Source: Bacillota bacterium (GTDB taxonomy: Bacteria; Bacillota; Clostridia; Peptostreptococcales; Anaerovoracaceae). From it: a stretch of 64,000 nt of DNA. A program made the translations under genes and the position numbers. The notes under the pieces are model-generated. The model was not told where the DNA came from and did not search any database. It saw nothing but the letters and a program-made list of their open reading frames with translations. Location of the stretch: assembly GCA_017440275.1 (NCBI GenBank), contig JAFSHN010000051.1, positions 1 to 64,000 of the forward strand. The letters are read 5' to 3'. The stretch's first letter is position 1. Every line of letters starts with the position of its first letter. Of the stretch, positions 41,606-51,122 are shown in pieces.

Positions 41606-41829
41606 TTAGGCAGATTTTCAGGTATTCTGCTAGACGCTGCCTAATTCTTTTAGATATGCCGATACTTTTAGGCATAAATTCAATGGTTTTCCTAATTAAG
41701 ACAACTTCTTCACTCTTTTTAGGCAAGGGTTGCTGTGTTTTGCCTAATCATTTTTAATCAAGAGATATTTTAGGCAAAATTACCTGAAATAACCGGATTT
41801 CTATTAATATTTAGGTCTTGAACCCCTAA
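41606..41829. repeat. Family A alternating half-site array, copy 2
   Basis: In the 332-base gap between the convergent potD and desulfhydrase genes, F sites (TTAGGCA) at 41606, 41668, 41719, 41770 and 41811 (TTAGGTC) alternate with R sites (TGCCTAA) at 41638, 41689 (TTCCTAA), 41741, 41781 (TACCTGA) and 41823 (CCCCTAA). R-to-F gaps are 23, 23, 22 and 23 nt; F-to-R gaps are 25, 14, 15, 4 and 5. This is the same rule as copy 1 at 4.07 kb, again between convergent genes. Spacer sequences are unrelated to copy 1. No ORF. Confidence 0.85.
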
Positions 41830-41845
41830 AAACGCTAAAAGTGGA

Positions 41846-42871
41846 CTAAAATTCGTGGACAAAGTGTCCTCTTTCTTTTTCAATCTCAACTCTGTGGTGA
41901 GGTGTGTTGATTCCAGGAGAGCCGCCGGTGTGAAGGAAAATAACTTTTTCGCCTTGCTTGATTTTACCTTCTTTAATCATTTCAAGGATTCCTGCAAAGG
42001 CTTTGCCTGTGTAGCAAGGGTCCAGGATAATCGCTTCTTTTTCGGCCATGTAGTACATTGCATCGCGAACTTCCTTGCAAGGATTATTGTAAGCGCCGCG
42101 GTCATAGTCGGTGGTAATATCAAAATCATCCTTGCAAGCTTCGTATGAGAGACCGAATTCCTTGCGAATTCTGTCGTAGTAGTCAACAGCGTAGTCCCAA
42201 ACATTTTCATACTGAAGGATGGTTATACCTGTCAGAGTGAGCGGCAGATTTTCATTTTTGATTGCAGCAAAGAGCCCCATGTATGTACCCATGCTTCCTA
42301 AAGTGTCTATGAGATGAGCACCTTCAAGATCAGTTCCTTTTATCTGCTCGGCTATTTCCATAGCACATTCATAGTAGCCCAAAGTACCCAGTTCGTTGGA
42401 GCCACCCATAGGGATAAAGTAAACTTTTTCGCCTTGTGATTCGTAGTGTGCGGTGACTTCCGAAATAGCCATTTCAGTCAGCTCGTCATCAGAGTGAATG
42501 CCATCAGGATTTTTAATCCAGACATCGCAGCCCATCATACCGTCAAGAAGCAGATTTGCTGAAAGTTCTCCCGGATATTGGCCGGTGCATACGATGGCAC
42601 CCTTGAGACCTGATTTGCGCGCTACGGCACAAGTGAGTCTGCCATGATTAGTCTGAACGCCTCCGGTAGTCAGGAGCAGTGTTGCTCCTTTGGCTTTTGC
42701 ATCAGCAACGAAGTATTCCAGCTTACGGAGTTTGTTGCCGCCCATACCAAGTGGTGTCAGATCGTCACGCTTTATGTAGAATTCAACACCCAGATCTTTT
42801 GAAATCTGAGACAGGTATTCTAAAGGTGTAGGTAAATATAAGAAGTTTTCTTTTTCGTGTCCAAGTAACAT
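41846..42871 (-). CDS. D-cysteine desulfhydrase / ACC deaminase family protein
   Basis: 341 residues, fold type II PLP enzyme. LPTPLEYLSQISKDLGVEFYIKRDDLTPLGMGGNKLRKLEY contains the PLP lysine (GNKLRK); TTGGVQTNHGRLTCAVARKSG and PMGGSNELGTLGYYECAMEI and the C-terminal FLHTGGSPG bind cofactor and phosphate. Family members break down D-cysteine or related amino acids to pyruvate, ammonia and sulfide. Substrate not certain. Start with GGAGGAGCGAC. Confidence 0.9.
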   Translation of the reverse strand: MLLGHEKENFLYLPTPLEYLSQISKDLGVEFYIKRDDLTPLGMGGNKLRKLEYFVADAKAKGATLLLTTGGVQTNHGRLTCAVARKSGLKGAIVCTGQYPGELSANLLLDGMMGCDVWIKNPDGIHSDDELTEMAISEVTAHYESQGEKVYFIPMGGSNELGTLGYYECAMEIAEQIKGTDLEGAHLIDTLGSMGTYMGLFAAIKNENLPLTLTGITILQYENVWDYAVDYYDRIRKEFGLSYEACKDDFDITTDYDRGAYNNPCKEVRDAMYYMAEKEAIILDPCYTGKAFAGILEMIKEGKIKQGEKVIFLHTGGSPGINTPHHRVEIEKERGHFVHEF

Positions 42872-42898
42872 GTCGCTCCTCCTTAAAAATTATCTTAT

Positions 42899-42926
42899 TT
42901 GCATTTTACCATATTGGTGCTATAAT
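42899..42926 (+). promoter_or_regulatory. Promoter of the 99-residue protein gene
   Basis: TTGCAT (42899-42904), 16 bp, TATAAT (42921-42926), divergent from the desulfhydrase gene. Confidence 0.65.
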
Positions 42927-42962
42927 TTAACTAATAATTATTCAAAAAGGAGGATATTTTAT

Positions 42963-43262
42963 ATGGCATTCATGGATAAGTTAGGCCAAATAGCTAACAA
43001 GGTGGGCGATGTTGCCGGTGATACATTTGATTACAGCAAAGCAAAAGGCAAGATTGTGTTAGAAAGAGGCAAAATAAAAGACGTTAAAGAAGCAATTGGG
43101 GATTATGTGTACGAAGCAGCAAAGAATGATACTGAAATAGATATGAACAGAATTAAGGCATTTGTTGCAGAAATTGATGAACATCTGGCAGAAATAGAAA
43201 GATTGGAAGCTGAAGCAAAGCAAAGCGGAGAAGAACTCACAGGAGCTTTTAAAGGAGAATAA
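42963..43262 (+). CDS. Small coiled-coil protein of unknown function
   Basis: 99 residues from an ATG with AAAGGAGGATA upstream. N-terminal amphipathic part (MDKLGQIANKVGDVAGDTFDYSKAKGKI), then helices (VKEAIGDYVYEAAK, FVAEIDEHLAEIERLEAEAKQSGEEL) likely forming a coiled coil. Similar short proteins in Clostridia often carry a zinc ribbon, missing here. Eleven bases before a DUF554 gene. Confidence 0.75.
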   Translation: MAFMDKLGQIANKVGDVAGDTFDYSKAKGKIVLERGKIKDVKEAIGDYVYEAAKNDTEIDMNRIKAFVAEIDEHLAEIERLEAEAKQSGEELTGAFKGE

Positions 43263-43272
43263 AGGATAGAAC

Positions 43273-43974
43273 ATGCTTGGCGTTATTGTCAACACATTAA
43301 CCGTAGTAATAGGAAGTACCATTGGATTAGTAGCAAAAAAGGCAATTCCTGCGGAATGGACAGATTTCATAATGAAGGGAATCGCTCTTTGTGTAATATA
43401 TATAGGAATATCAGGAACCCTTGAGGGTGAGAATACCCTTGTAATGATTATTTCAATGGTTTTAGGTGCTGTTATAGGATCATGGATTGATTTGGACAAG
43501 CATCTTAATAATCTGGCAGGTAAGCTGGAGGCGAGATTTAAAAAGCCGGGAGAAAAGGCAACTATAGCAGAAGGATTTGTTACTGCAAGTCTGCTCTTTT
43601 GCGTAGGAGCAATGACTATAGTTGGTTCTCTTCAAGCAGGTCTTGTAGGCGATAATGAGATGCTGTTTACTAAAGCTACACTGGACGGAATAAGTTCAGT
43701 TATATTTGCTGCCTCTCTTGGAATCGGTGTTCTTTTTTCGGCAGCATTTGTATTTGTTTTCCAGGGGTCAATAGTTTTGATGGCGCAGCTCATAGCCCCT
43801 TTTATTGGAGATGTTGTGATTGCAGAGATGACCTGCGTTGGGTCGCTGTTGATTTTTGCTATCGCTTTGAATATGCTGGATCTGACTAAATTAAAGGTTA
43901 TGAATTATACTCCGGCCATATTTATGCCGATTGCACTTTGTCCGTTGTTTGATTATGTAAGCAGTCTTTTATAA
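43273..43974 (+). CDS. DUF554 family membrane protein
   Basis: 233 residues, seven or so membrane segments. LGVIVNTLTVVIGSTIGLVAKKAIP, GAVIGSWIDLDKHLNNLAGKLEARF and FVTASLLFCVGAMTIVGSLQAGLVGDNEMLFTKATLDGISSVIFA are the DUF554 (YdfK/YqgA) pattern. Function not known; possibly a transporter. A terminator follows at 43978-44012 (AAAACTCCC / GGGAGTTTT). Confidence 0.92.
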   Translation: MLGVIVNTLTVVIGSTIGLVAKKAIPAEWTDFIMKGIALCVIYIGISGTLEGENTLVMIISMVLGAVIGSWIDLDKHLNNLAGKLEARFKKPGEKATIAEGFVTASLLFCVGAMTIVGSLQAGLVGDNEMLFTKATLDGISSVIFAASLGIGVLFSAAFVFVFQGSIVLMAQLIAPFIGDVVIAEMTCVGSLLIFAIALNMLDLTKLKVMNYTPAIFMPIALCPLFDYVSSLL

Positions 43975-43977
43975 AAC

Positions 43978-44012
43978 AAAACTCCCATATCAATTGGTAC
44001 GGGAGTTTTTTA
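43978..44012. terminator. Terminator between DUF554 and zinc-ribbon genes
   Basis: AAAACTCCC with GGGAGTTTTTT around a 14-nt loop; between convergent genes. Confidence 0.85.
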
Positions 44013-44018
44013 ATGCAA

Positions 44019-44408
44019 TTAAACTTTCTTTTCAAAAACATTATGACATCTGCTGCAGGTAACTCTGATTTTGCCTCTTCCTTTAGGGGCTCTGAGAGTC
44101 TGCTTGCAGGTAGGGCATTTGAAGTAACAGTAGTTCTTGCGGTCTCTTGATAAGTAAGATTTCAAAGGCAGGTGCACATAGGATATATACCATTGATTTT
44201 CAGCTCTGCGTCTTTCGATATTCTTTGAAAAGGCCCTGTAGTAGATATATATCCACATAAAAAGGGTGAGACGGCCCAGCAGACGACCAGGTATGAATAG
44301 GTCTGCCACTATGAATATCAATATGAGTTTGATCAGACCGATATTGAAGGCGTCAAATCCGTTACGCCCAATCATAAATTGTGCTAGTTTATATCTGAAA
44401 TTTCCCAT
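44019..44408 (-). CDS. Membrane protein with C-terminal zinc ribbon
   Basis: 129 residues. Two hydrophobic segments (residues about 22-38 and 44-58) and a C-terminal C-P-T-C...C-S-R-C zinc ribbon (KCPTCKQTLRAPKGRGKIRVTCSRC). Such proteins are common and uncharacterised in Clostridia. Single gene; start after AAGGGGGATTTCAA. Confidence 0.75.
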   Translation of the reverse strand: MGNFRYKLAQFMIGRNGFDAFNIGLIKLILIFIVADLFIPGRLLGRLTLFMWIYIYYRAFSKNIERRRAENQWYISYVHLPLKSYLSRDRKNYCYFKCPTCKQTLRAPKGRGKIRVTCSRCHNVFEKKV

Positions 44409-44523
44409 TTGAAATCCCCCTTGTAATTCTATTAGATACTTTACAACTCTAAATCTCCGATGTCAATGGGGGCTTTAAAAATCCACAAAATGTTCACAAA
44501 AAGACACAAATTGCTGACAAAAA

Positions 44524-44546
44524 AAGCGACATAATTGTCGCTTTTA
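44524..44546 (-). terminator. Terminator of the DUF711/ACT operon
   Basis: AAAGCGACA and TGTCGCTTT around AATT, with A and T runs, immediately after the PFL-family stop. Confidence 0.85.
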
Positions 44547-44548
44547 GT

Positions 44549-45907
44549 TTAGTTTTTGAGGCTTTGCATTGGAGCAGGGATTCTGCCGCCTCTGTTAATC
44601 ATTTTAGCTGAAGACTGAGGTCTCAGTTTCATAACAGGTCCGTTGCCCAGAAGTCCTCCAAAGTCAAGTTCTTCGCCTTCAGCAACACCGATAGCAGGAA
44701 TTACTCTAACAGCGGTTGTCTTTGAATTAACCATACCGATAGCTGCTTCGTCTGCTATAATGGCAGATATTGTTGTTGCAGGAGTATCTCCCGGAATTAC
44801 TATCATATCAAGACCTACAGAGCAAACTGCAGTCATTGCTTCCAGTTTTTCTATAGACAGTGTTTCCTTGCGTGCCGCGTCTATCATACCTGCATCTTCA
44901 GTTACAGGAATGAAAGCACCGGAGAGACCTCCAACTGATGAAGAAGCCATTACGCCGCCCTTTTTTACAGCGTCATTGAGCATTGCAAGGGCAGCGGTGG
45001 TGCCATGAGTACCGCATTGTTCGAGTCCTATTTCCTCTAAAATATATGCAACGGAGTCACCGACAGCAGGAGTAGGTGCCAGAGATAAATCAATAATTCC
45101 AAACGGTACACCTAACATTGAAGCTGCTTCTGTACCGACGAGCTGTCCCATTCTTGTAATCTTGAATGCAGTCTTTTTGATAAGCTCTGCAACTTCATTC
45201 AAAGGTGCATCTTCAGGAAGTCTTGACAGGGCTGCACGGACTACCCCCGGACCGGATACACCTACATTGAGGACTACATCAGGCTCGCTGACGCCGTGAA
45301 AAGCACCGGCCATAAACGGATTGTCTTCAGGAGCATTACAGAAAACTACCAGTTTTGCAGCACCGATACACTGCTTGTCCTTAGTGAGTTCTGCCGCTTC
45401 TCTTACAACTTCGCCCATCATTTTTACTGCATCCATATTGATACCGGCCTTAGTGGAACCGATATTTACAGATGAACATACGAAATCTGTTTCTGCCAGA
45501 GCACGAGGTATGGACTGAATCAATTCTTTATCTCCTGCGCTGAAACCCTTTTGAACAAGGGCAGAAAAACCACCGATGAAGTTTACGCCTACTTCTTTTG
45601 CAGCTTTGTCTAATGTCTTTGCATATTTAACAGGATCTCCGCCGCTGGCAGCTACCAGCATAGCAATTGGTGTAACACTGATTCGTTTATTTACGATAGG
45701 AATACCGTATTTGCGTTCGATTGATTCACCTACAGCAACCAGGTCTTTTGCCTTGGTTGTAATTTTGTTATATACTTTTTCGCAGGAGCGGTCGATGTCG
45801 CTGTCTGCACAGTCTAAAAGGGAAATCCCCATAGTTATAGTTCTTATGTCAAGATTTTCTTCTTGTATCATGGTTATGGTTTCCATGATGTCATTGAAAT
45901 TAAGCAT
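44549..45907 (-). CDS. PFL family protein (DUF711/UPF0210)
   Basis: 452 residues from the ATG at 45907, which has GGGAGGG ten bases upstream. [70 protein letters not shown] and [20 protein letters not shown] are UPF0210 features. Structure-based relation to glycyl radical enzymes gives the PFL name, but the glycyl motif is absent; function unknown. It is almost always next to the ACT-domain gene, as here. Confidence 0.92.
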   Translation of the reverse strand: MLNFNDIMETITMIQEENLDIRTITMGISLLDCADSDIDRSCEKVYNKITTKAKDLVAVGESIERKYGIPIVNKRISVTPIAMLVAASGGDPVKYAKTLDKAAKEVGVNFIGGFSALVQKGFSAGDKELIQSIPRALAETDFVCSSVNIGSTKAGINMDAVKMMGEVVREAAELTKDKQCIGAAKLVVFCNAPEDNPFMAGAFHGVSEPDVVLNVGVSGPGVVRAALSRLPEDAPLNEVAELIKKTAFKITRMGQLVGTEAASMLGVPFGIIDLSLAPTPAVGDSVAYILEEIGLEQCGTHGTTAALAMLNDAVKKGGVMASSSVGGLSGAFIPVTEDAGMIDAARKETLSIEKLEAMTAVCSVGLDMIVIPGDTPATTISAIIADEAAIGMVNSKTTAVRVIPAIGVAEGEELDFGGLLGNGPVMKLRPQSSAKMINRGGRIPAPMQSLKN

Positions 45908-45928
45908 AGCGTGAAACCCTCCCAATCT

Positions 45929-46192
45929 TTAAATTCTGTGCATGGAATTGAAGATGTCTTCGTGCATCACGTGAATTACCATATCAGGAACGGACCTTTG
46001 GATAGCTTCTTTAAGAGCATCCAGCTCGCAGGAAATTTTGCTGATATCAATGACCATTACCATACAAAAATATCCGTCAAGGATTGACTGAGTTACCTCC
46101 AAAACGTTAGCATTTTTTTCTGCGCAGGAACCTGATACTTTAGCGAGGATTCCCACCATGTCTTTACCTATTACTGTTACTACTGCTTTCAT
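45929..46192 (-). CDS. ACT domain protein (UPF0237)
   Basis: 87 residues from the ATG at 46192 (AAAGGAGAG upstream). One ACT domain: MKAVVTVIGKDMVGILAKVSGSCAEKNANVLEVTQSILDGYFCMVMVIDIS. Predicted small regulator binding an amino acid. Twenty-one bases before the PFL-family gene. Confidence 0.92.
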   Translation of the reverse strand: MKAVVTVIGKDMVGILAKVSGSCAEKNANVLEVTQSILDGYFCMVMVIDISKISCELDALKEAIQRSVPDMVIHVMHEDIFNSMHRI

Positions 46193-46208
46193 TTTTTTCT
46201 CTCCTTTT

Positions 46209-47279
46209 TTATTTTGAAAGATCTGATACCAGATATTCTCCGTCTGCAAGTTCAAGATTGAGTTGTCGGTCGGTCAAGTATCTGATGTTCAATCTAGCAT
46301 ATTCATTTTCAAAGTACAACTTATTGGACTGTTTGTGACCGAATAGGTTGTTTCGGCACTTTTCATTTGAAACAAATGCACAGACAGGGCATTTGTCCCA
46401 TTTGTGATTGCTGAAATCCTTGATACCGGGATACAAATCGTCAATTTGCGATTCAATTGATTCGCGCGCAATGAATCCTTCGACAAGCTGTCTGAAAGCC
46501 GGATGGAATGTTCCTGCGGTATTATCGTCGTCACTGATTATATCGCTGGATTTGAGGCCTACGCGTATTACATTGATCCCTGCATCAGTAAGTATTTTGT
46601 ACATGCGGGCCGTGCGCATTACTGCATCTTCCTCGCTCATAGGAACATATTGTCCCAGCACCATTTGTTCGTAAAGCCCCGTATCCTTGATTACTACTGT
46701 TGGATAAAGTCTTGCTATATCAGGTTTTATTTTAACAGTTTCAAGGGCGGAATACAAATCATATTCTAATGTATCGCAAGGAAGGCCGATCATCAGCTGG
46801 ATTCCGAGGGTAAATCCATATTCTTTAATAAGTGCTGCAGCCCGGTAAACACATGATGTGTCGTGGCCTCTGTTAGAGGCTTTGAGAACCGACTCCGCAA
46901 AGGATTGAACCCCAAGTTCGATTACATCTACACTGTAAGCTTTTAAATTGTTGAGGATTTCCTTATCGATATAGTCGGGGCGTGTTGAAAGGTGTATTTT
47001 GTCAATTACCCCTTTGTCCTTATATTCCTTGGCTACTTTAAGAAAGGCTTGCTGCTCTTCTAATGGGATTCCTGTAAAAGAACCTCCGAAGAATGACAAT
47101 TCTATGGTTTCCATATTCATTTTCGACAGAGTAGACATATAGGTGGCTACCGTATTGTGAACGTCCTCAGGAGTTACCACCTTAGAATGAGCTGTAATCT
47201 TGCGTTGGTTGCAAAAGATACAGTCATTGGGGCAACCCTTGTGTGGAATAAATATGGGAATTATAGCGTGTTTTTTCAT
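46209..47279 (-). CDS. Elp3-like radical SAM protein
   Basis: 356 residues. CPNDCIFCNQRKI is the CxxxCxxC iron-sulfur motif near residue 16; ELSFFGGSFTGIP, STRPDYID and ELGVQSF follow the radical SAM barrel; QLMIGLPCDT and the C-terminal cysteine/histidine part are as in the short bacterial relatives of the Elp3 tRNA-modifying enzyme, without the acetyltransferase domain. One base before the stop of nothing else; the next gene upstream ends two bases away, so they share an operon. Confidence 0.88.
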   Translation of the reverse strand: MKKHAIIPIFIPHKGCPNDCIFCNQRKITAHSKVVTPEDVHNTVATYMSTLSKMNMETIELSFFGGSFTGIPLEEQQAFLKVAKEYKDKGVIDKIHLSTRPDYIDKEILNNLKAYSVDVIELGVQSFAESVLKASNRGHDTSCVYRAAALIKEYGFTLGIQLMIGLPCDTLEYDLYSALETVKIKPDIARLYPTVVIKDTGLYEQMVLGQYVPMSEEDAVMRTARMYKILTDAGINVIRVGLKSSDIISDDDNTAGTFHPAFRQLVEGFIARESIESQIDDLYPGIKDFSNHKWDKCPVCAFVSNEKCRNNLFGHKQSNKLYFENEYARLNIRYLTDRQLNLELADGEYLVSDLSK

Positions 47280-47280
47280 G

Positions 47281-47922
47281 TTATTTTTCCTCTATGATTG
47301 AACCGATATCTGTGAGGGGATATTGGTCGAAATATACTATTTCAAGGTTACGGGCTTCAATAAAACTCTTGATTTTGTCGTAATCACTGTGGAGGGTAAT
47401 ATCACCGTTAAACAGAATGAAGTTTCCTACTTTGCCGGAGGCACCCCCAAGGAATCCATAATCATAGCCTTCAAGGACGACTTGTCCTTTCTCAATGAGG
47501 AGCACATCAAGGCCCGCATTGAGGCAAGCCTTTTGAATACCTGCATCGGAAGTTATGATAGAGTTTTCGTCTACCACAACGCAGTTGCATTTGCTGTAGC
47601 CTTGAGCGACATGGATAGGAATAAGTCCTGCGTCGAGAACTGCTTTTTTTAGTTCAGGTGCAGTGATTTTGCTGTTGTGTATAAAAAACTTACCTGTAGA
47701 GCAGCCATTGTATATGGCGTGTCCCGGATAATCATGTGTAAGCGTGGACGTATCTCCGTGAAACAGACTTTTACCCAGGTCACACATATAGATATCAGGA
47801 TGGCAGGAAATAGGGGGATCAATATCAGCCTGGCTTTCCACTTCGATAATTTTGTACCCTTTGGTGACAAGATAATCCTTTATTATTTTATTCGCATTTT
47901 TGCTTATATAAACATTATTCAT
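47281..47922 (-). CDS. Conserved protein of unknown function (DUF6873-like)
   Basis: 213 residues from the ATG at 47922; a longer frame exists but its upstream part overlaps the ung coding region. NNVYISKNANKIIKDYLVTKGYKIIEV, SCHPDIYMCDLG, CSTGKFFIHNSK, HVAQGYSKCNCVVVDENSIITSDAGIQKACLNAGLDVLLIEKGQV and YGFLGGASGKVG look like a pentein-type/arginine-deiminase-like fold, but assignment is tentative. No ribosome site precedes the ATG, and a TATAAT lies only 4 bases before it, suggesting a leaderless message. Confidence 0.7.
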   Translation of the reverse strand: MNNVYISKNANKIIKDYLVTKGYKIIEVESQADIDPPISCHPDIYMCDLGKSLFHGDTSTLTHDYPGHAIYNGCSTGKFFIHNSKITAPELKKAVLDAGLIPIHVAQGYSKCNCVVVDENSIITSDAGIQKACLNAGLDVLLIEKGQVVLEGYDYGFLGGASGKVGNFILFNGDITLHSDYDKIKSFIEARNLEIVYFDQYPLTDIGSIIEEK

Positions 47923-47984
47923 AACTATTATAGTATACACCATAATATGAAATTGTGCTATAATTACCATCAAAGGAGAGAAAG

Positions 47985-48653
47985 ATGATAAAGATAGGTA
48001 ACGATTGGGACGAAATCCTTGCAAGTGAATTTCAAAAAGATTATTTTCAAAAACTTTGGACTTTTTTAGACGATGAATATGAGAGAGAAACCATCTATCC
48101 TCCAAAGGAAGATATTTTTAATGCTCTTAAGTATTCATCATACAAAGATACAAAGGTGGTGATTTTGGGGCAGGACCCATATCACGAACCGGGGCAGGCT
48201 CATGGATTGTGCTTTTCAGTCAACAAAGGTGTTCAGGTGCCGCCGTCACTTGTAAACATCTACAAGGAACTTGAGGCTGATTTAGGTATTAAATCGCCGG
48301 GTCATGGATACCTTAAAGATTGGGCAGAGCAGGGCGTACTGCTTCTCAACGCCGGTCTTACTGTTCGCAAAGGTCAGGCTAATTCACACAAGGGTAAAGG
48401 CTGGGAAAAGTTTACAGACCACATTGTAGAAATTTTGAATGACAGACCTCAGCCGGTGGTATTTATCCTTTGGGGAGCCAATGCAAAAGCAAAGCAGGCT
48501 CTTATAACAAACAAGGAACACTTTATTCTTGCGGGTGCCCATCCAAGTCCGCTTTCTGCATGGAATGGATTCTTTGGTGGAGGCTATTTCAGCAAGGCTA
48601 ACCGTTTCCTTGAAGTAACAGGTCAACAACCCATCAATTGGGAGTTAAAATAA
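47985..48653 (+). CDS. ung: Uracil-DNA glycosylase
   Basis: 222 residues, family 1. VVILGQDPYHEPGQAHGLCFSV (catalytic Asp and water-activating loop), LLLNAGLTVRKGQANSHKGKGWEKFTD, VVFILWGANAKAK and GAHPSPLSAWNGFFGGGYFSKAN (catalytic His) are all present. Removes uracil from DNA. Start follows AAAGGAGAG. Confidence 0.97.
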   Translation: MIKIGNDWDEILASEFQKDYFQKLWTFLDDEYERETIYPPKEDIFNALKYSSYKDTKVVILGQDPYHEPGQAHGLCFSVNKGVQVPPSLVNIYKELEADLGIKSPGHGYLKDWAEQGVLLLNAGLTVRKGQANSHKGKGWEKFTDHIVEILNDRPQPVVFILWGANAKAKQALITNKEHFILAGAHPSPLSAWNGFFGGGYFSKANRFLEVTGQQPINWELK

Positions 48654-48666
48654 GGAGGAGATTATT

Positions 48667-49215
48667 ATGTTAATCGGATTAATTATTCTAGTTGTTTTAG
48701 TTATCGCTGTAGTTGTTATGTACAATGGATTCATTCGTCTGAAGAACCAGTGCGATGAAGCTTTTGCTACAATGGATGTATATCTCAAAAAGAGATACGA
48801 TCTGATTCCTAATCTGGTTGAAACCGTTAAAGGATATGCAGCTCACGAAAAGGAAACTCTTCAGGGAGTGATCGAAGCCAGAAATATGGCAGCAGGTGCT
48901 GCGACTCTGGAAGAAAAGGCTGCAGGTGAAAAGGCACTGGCAGGAAATCTTAGAGGTCTCTTTGCTATTGCTGAAAATTATCCTGATTTAAAGGCCAACA
49001 CCAATTTCCTGGACCTTCAGAATCAGCTCAAAGTTATTGAAGACGATATCGCAAATTCACGTAAATACTATAATGCGGTTATCAAAGAATTTAATACAAA
49101 ATGCGAAGTATTCCCTTCAAACTTAATTGCTTCTATTTTTCACTTTGAAAAGAAGGCTATGTTTGAAGTTGACGATGCTGTAGAAAGACAGAATGTAAAA
49201 GTAAGCTTCCAGTAG
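48667..49215 (+). CDS. lemA: LemA family protein
   Basis: 182 residues. One N-terminal membrane helix (LIGLIILVVLVIAVVVMYNGFIRLKN), then CDEAFATMDVYLKKRYDLIPNLVETVKGYAAHEKETL, NLRGLFAIAENYPDLKANTNFLDLQNQLKVIEDDIANSRKYYN, the LemA core. Membrane-anchored helical bundle, function unknown. Eleven bases before the DUF2207 gene, its usual partner. Confidence 0.95.
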   Translation: MLIGLIILVVLVIAVVVMYNGFIRLKNQCDEAFATMDVYLKKRYDLIPNLVETVKGYAAHEKETLQGVIEARNMAAGAATLEEKAAGEKALAGNLRGLFAIAENYPDLKANTNFLDLQNQLKVIEDDIANSRKYYNAVIKEFNTKCEVFPSNLIASIFHFEKKAMFEVDDAVERQNVKVSFQ

Positions 49216-49226
49216 GGAGGAAAACT

Positions 49227-51122
49227 ATGAGAACTAATGTAATAAAAACAGCAAAAAGTGTTGTTATAGTTCTTCTGACTCTCGTATTGTTGCTTTCACT
49301 GATAACTACGGTAAGCGTACCTGCTTTTGCGGCTGATATGACCACAGAAGCTTACACTGTATATGTGGATGTCAAGAAGGATAATACATACAAGGTCACA
49401 GAACAGATTGATGTAAATTTCAATGCTCAAAAGCACGGTATATATAGATATATCCCAATGGGAAACTACAAAGATATGGGATATATGAAGATTAAAAAGG
49501 CCGACGTCAAGGACTGGGAATACACAACCTATGAAGAAAGCGGAAACTATGTAATCCGTGTCGGAAGTGAAGATGAAACTGTCAGCGGTCCACAAAGATA
49601 CGTGCTGAATTACAATGTAGTTATATATGAAGACAGAGATGAAAAGCGCGACTTCTTCTACTTCGATGTAATCCCTACAGACTGGGAAACTGCAATCGAT
49701 AAGGCGTATGTAACTGTAAAAATGCCTAAAAAGGTAAAGAAGTCAGACATAACCGTTTATTCCGGCTCCTATGGTTCTCAAAATAAGGACAGCGTTAAAT
49801 GGGGCTATGATTCATCTAAAAAAGAGATTTTTATAGAAGGAACTAATCTGCGTCAGGGCCAGGGGGTAACTATCCTCTGCGAAATGGAAGAAGGATATTG
49901 GGTAGGTGAAAAAACCTACGGATGGGCAAAGACAGCGGCAATTATCGTAGGGACCATTATACCTGTTTTAATTGCAGTAGCTTGGTTCTTCTTTGGAAGA
50001 GATAAAAAAATAATACCTACTGTGGAGTTTTATCCGCCTGAAGGTATGAACCCTGCAGAAGTGGGATACATAATTGACAGAACAATTAACAAAGAAGATC
50101 TTGTATCGCTGATTATGTACTATGCGGACAAGGGATATGTTGAAATTGAACAAGTAAGCAAGGATGATTTTGTTATTCACAAGCTGAAAGATATGGGCGG
50201 CAATGAAAAAAACTATGTTCAGACTATCTTCAGAGGATTGTTTGCAAATCACAGAGATTCCATTGCACTTAGTGAACTGGACGAAGAGTTCGGAGAAAGA
50301 TACGAGACTGCCTATGAACAGCTTTATAACAGCTTTATGAAGAAGTCTAATCAGCAGGTTTCTGTAATCTCACAAATTCTTCAGCTTCTGGCTATGCTGT
50401 TCCTATGGATAGGCCAAGGCTTTATCATCGGCTTTGCGACTTGGTACAGCGCAAATTATGTAGCAATGTTCGCTGCAATTGCAGCATTTATAATATCGAT
50501 AATTTCGCTGATTGTACTGACTATTCAGAACAAAAATATGTATGTAGCTACAGGAATAAGCAAAATTGTCGGAGGCGCTTTGGGTTGGGTTGTAAAGATT
50601 CTTACGACTGCAATTTTCAGTTTTGCCATTGCTGCAATGTTTGGTTCTATGTGGATGGCACTCTTCTTTGGAATTCTGATTTTCGTAGGTGAAATCGGAA
50701 CTGTTCTTATGGTTCAGCGCACAAAGAAAAGTATCGAACTTATGGGTAAAATTCTCGGCTTAAAGAACTTTATCGAAAAAGCTGAACTTGATAGAATCAA
50801 TAAGTTGGTCGAAGAAAATCCAAATTATTTCTACAGTGTTTTGCCGTATGCTTATGTAATGGGCTTGACTGATAAGTGGGCTAAAAACTTTGAAAATATT
50901 CCAATGACAGGCCCAAGCTGGTATCGTTCCACTTACGGCGGATACGACGCCTTTGATGTATGGTACATCTCAAGAGCTATGGATCGCTGCGGCAGATCAT
51001 TCAAGGATAACATTCATATTCCAATGTCGGATGATTCCGGCAGCGGCGGCGGAGGATTCAGCTCCGGTGGTGGAGGCTTCTCCGGCGGCGGATTCGGCGG
51101 AGGCGGTGGAGGAAGTTGGTAA
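49227..51122 (+). CDS. DUF2207 membrane protein
   Basis: 631 residues. Signal peptide (residues 1-34), a large external beta domain (residues 35-225: YRYIPMGNYKDMG, FFYFDVIPTDWE), a membrane span, a cytoplasmic part, two or more spans, and a glycine/serine-rich end (GGGGFSSGGGGFSGGGFGGGGGGSW). This matches DUF2207 (YciQ-like) proteins that go with LemA. The stop codon lies within the left arm of the inverted-repeat element. Confidence 0.9.
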   Translation: MRTNVIKTAKSVVIVLLTLVLLLSLITTVSVPAFAADMTTEAYTVYVDVKKDNTYKVTEQIDVNFNAQKHGIYRYIPMGNYKDMGYMKIKKADVKDWEYTTYEESGNYVIRVGSEDETVSGPQRYVLNYNVVIYEDRDEKRDFFYFDVIPTDWETAIDKAYVTVKMPKKVKKSDITVYSGSYGSQNKDSVKWGYDSSKKEIFIEGTNLRQGQGVTILCEMEEGYWVGEKTYGWAKTAAIIVGTIIPVLIAVAWFFFGRDKKIIPTVEFYPPEGMNPAEVGYIIDRTINKEDLVSLIMYYADKGYVEIEQVSKDDFVIHKLKDMGGNEKNYVQTIFRGLFANHRDSIALSELDEEFGERYETAYEQLYNSFMKKSNQQVSVISQILQLLAMLFLWIGQGFIIGFATWYSANYVAMFAAIAAFIISIISLIVLTIQNKNMYVATGISKIVGGALGWVVKILTTAIFSFAIAAMFGSMWMALFFGILIFVGEIGTVLMVQRTKKSIELMGKILGLKNFIEKAELDRINKLVEENPNYFYSVLPYAYVMGLTDKWAKNFENIPMTGPSWYRSTYGGYDAFDVWYISRAMDRCGRSFKDNIHIPMSDDSGSGGGGFSSGGGGFSGGGFGGGGGGSW

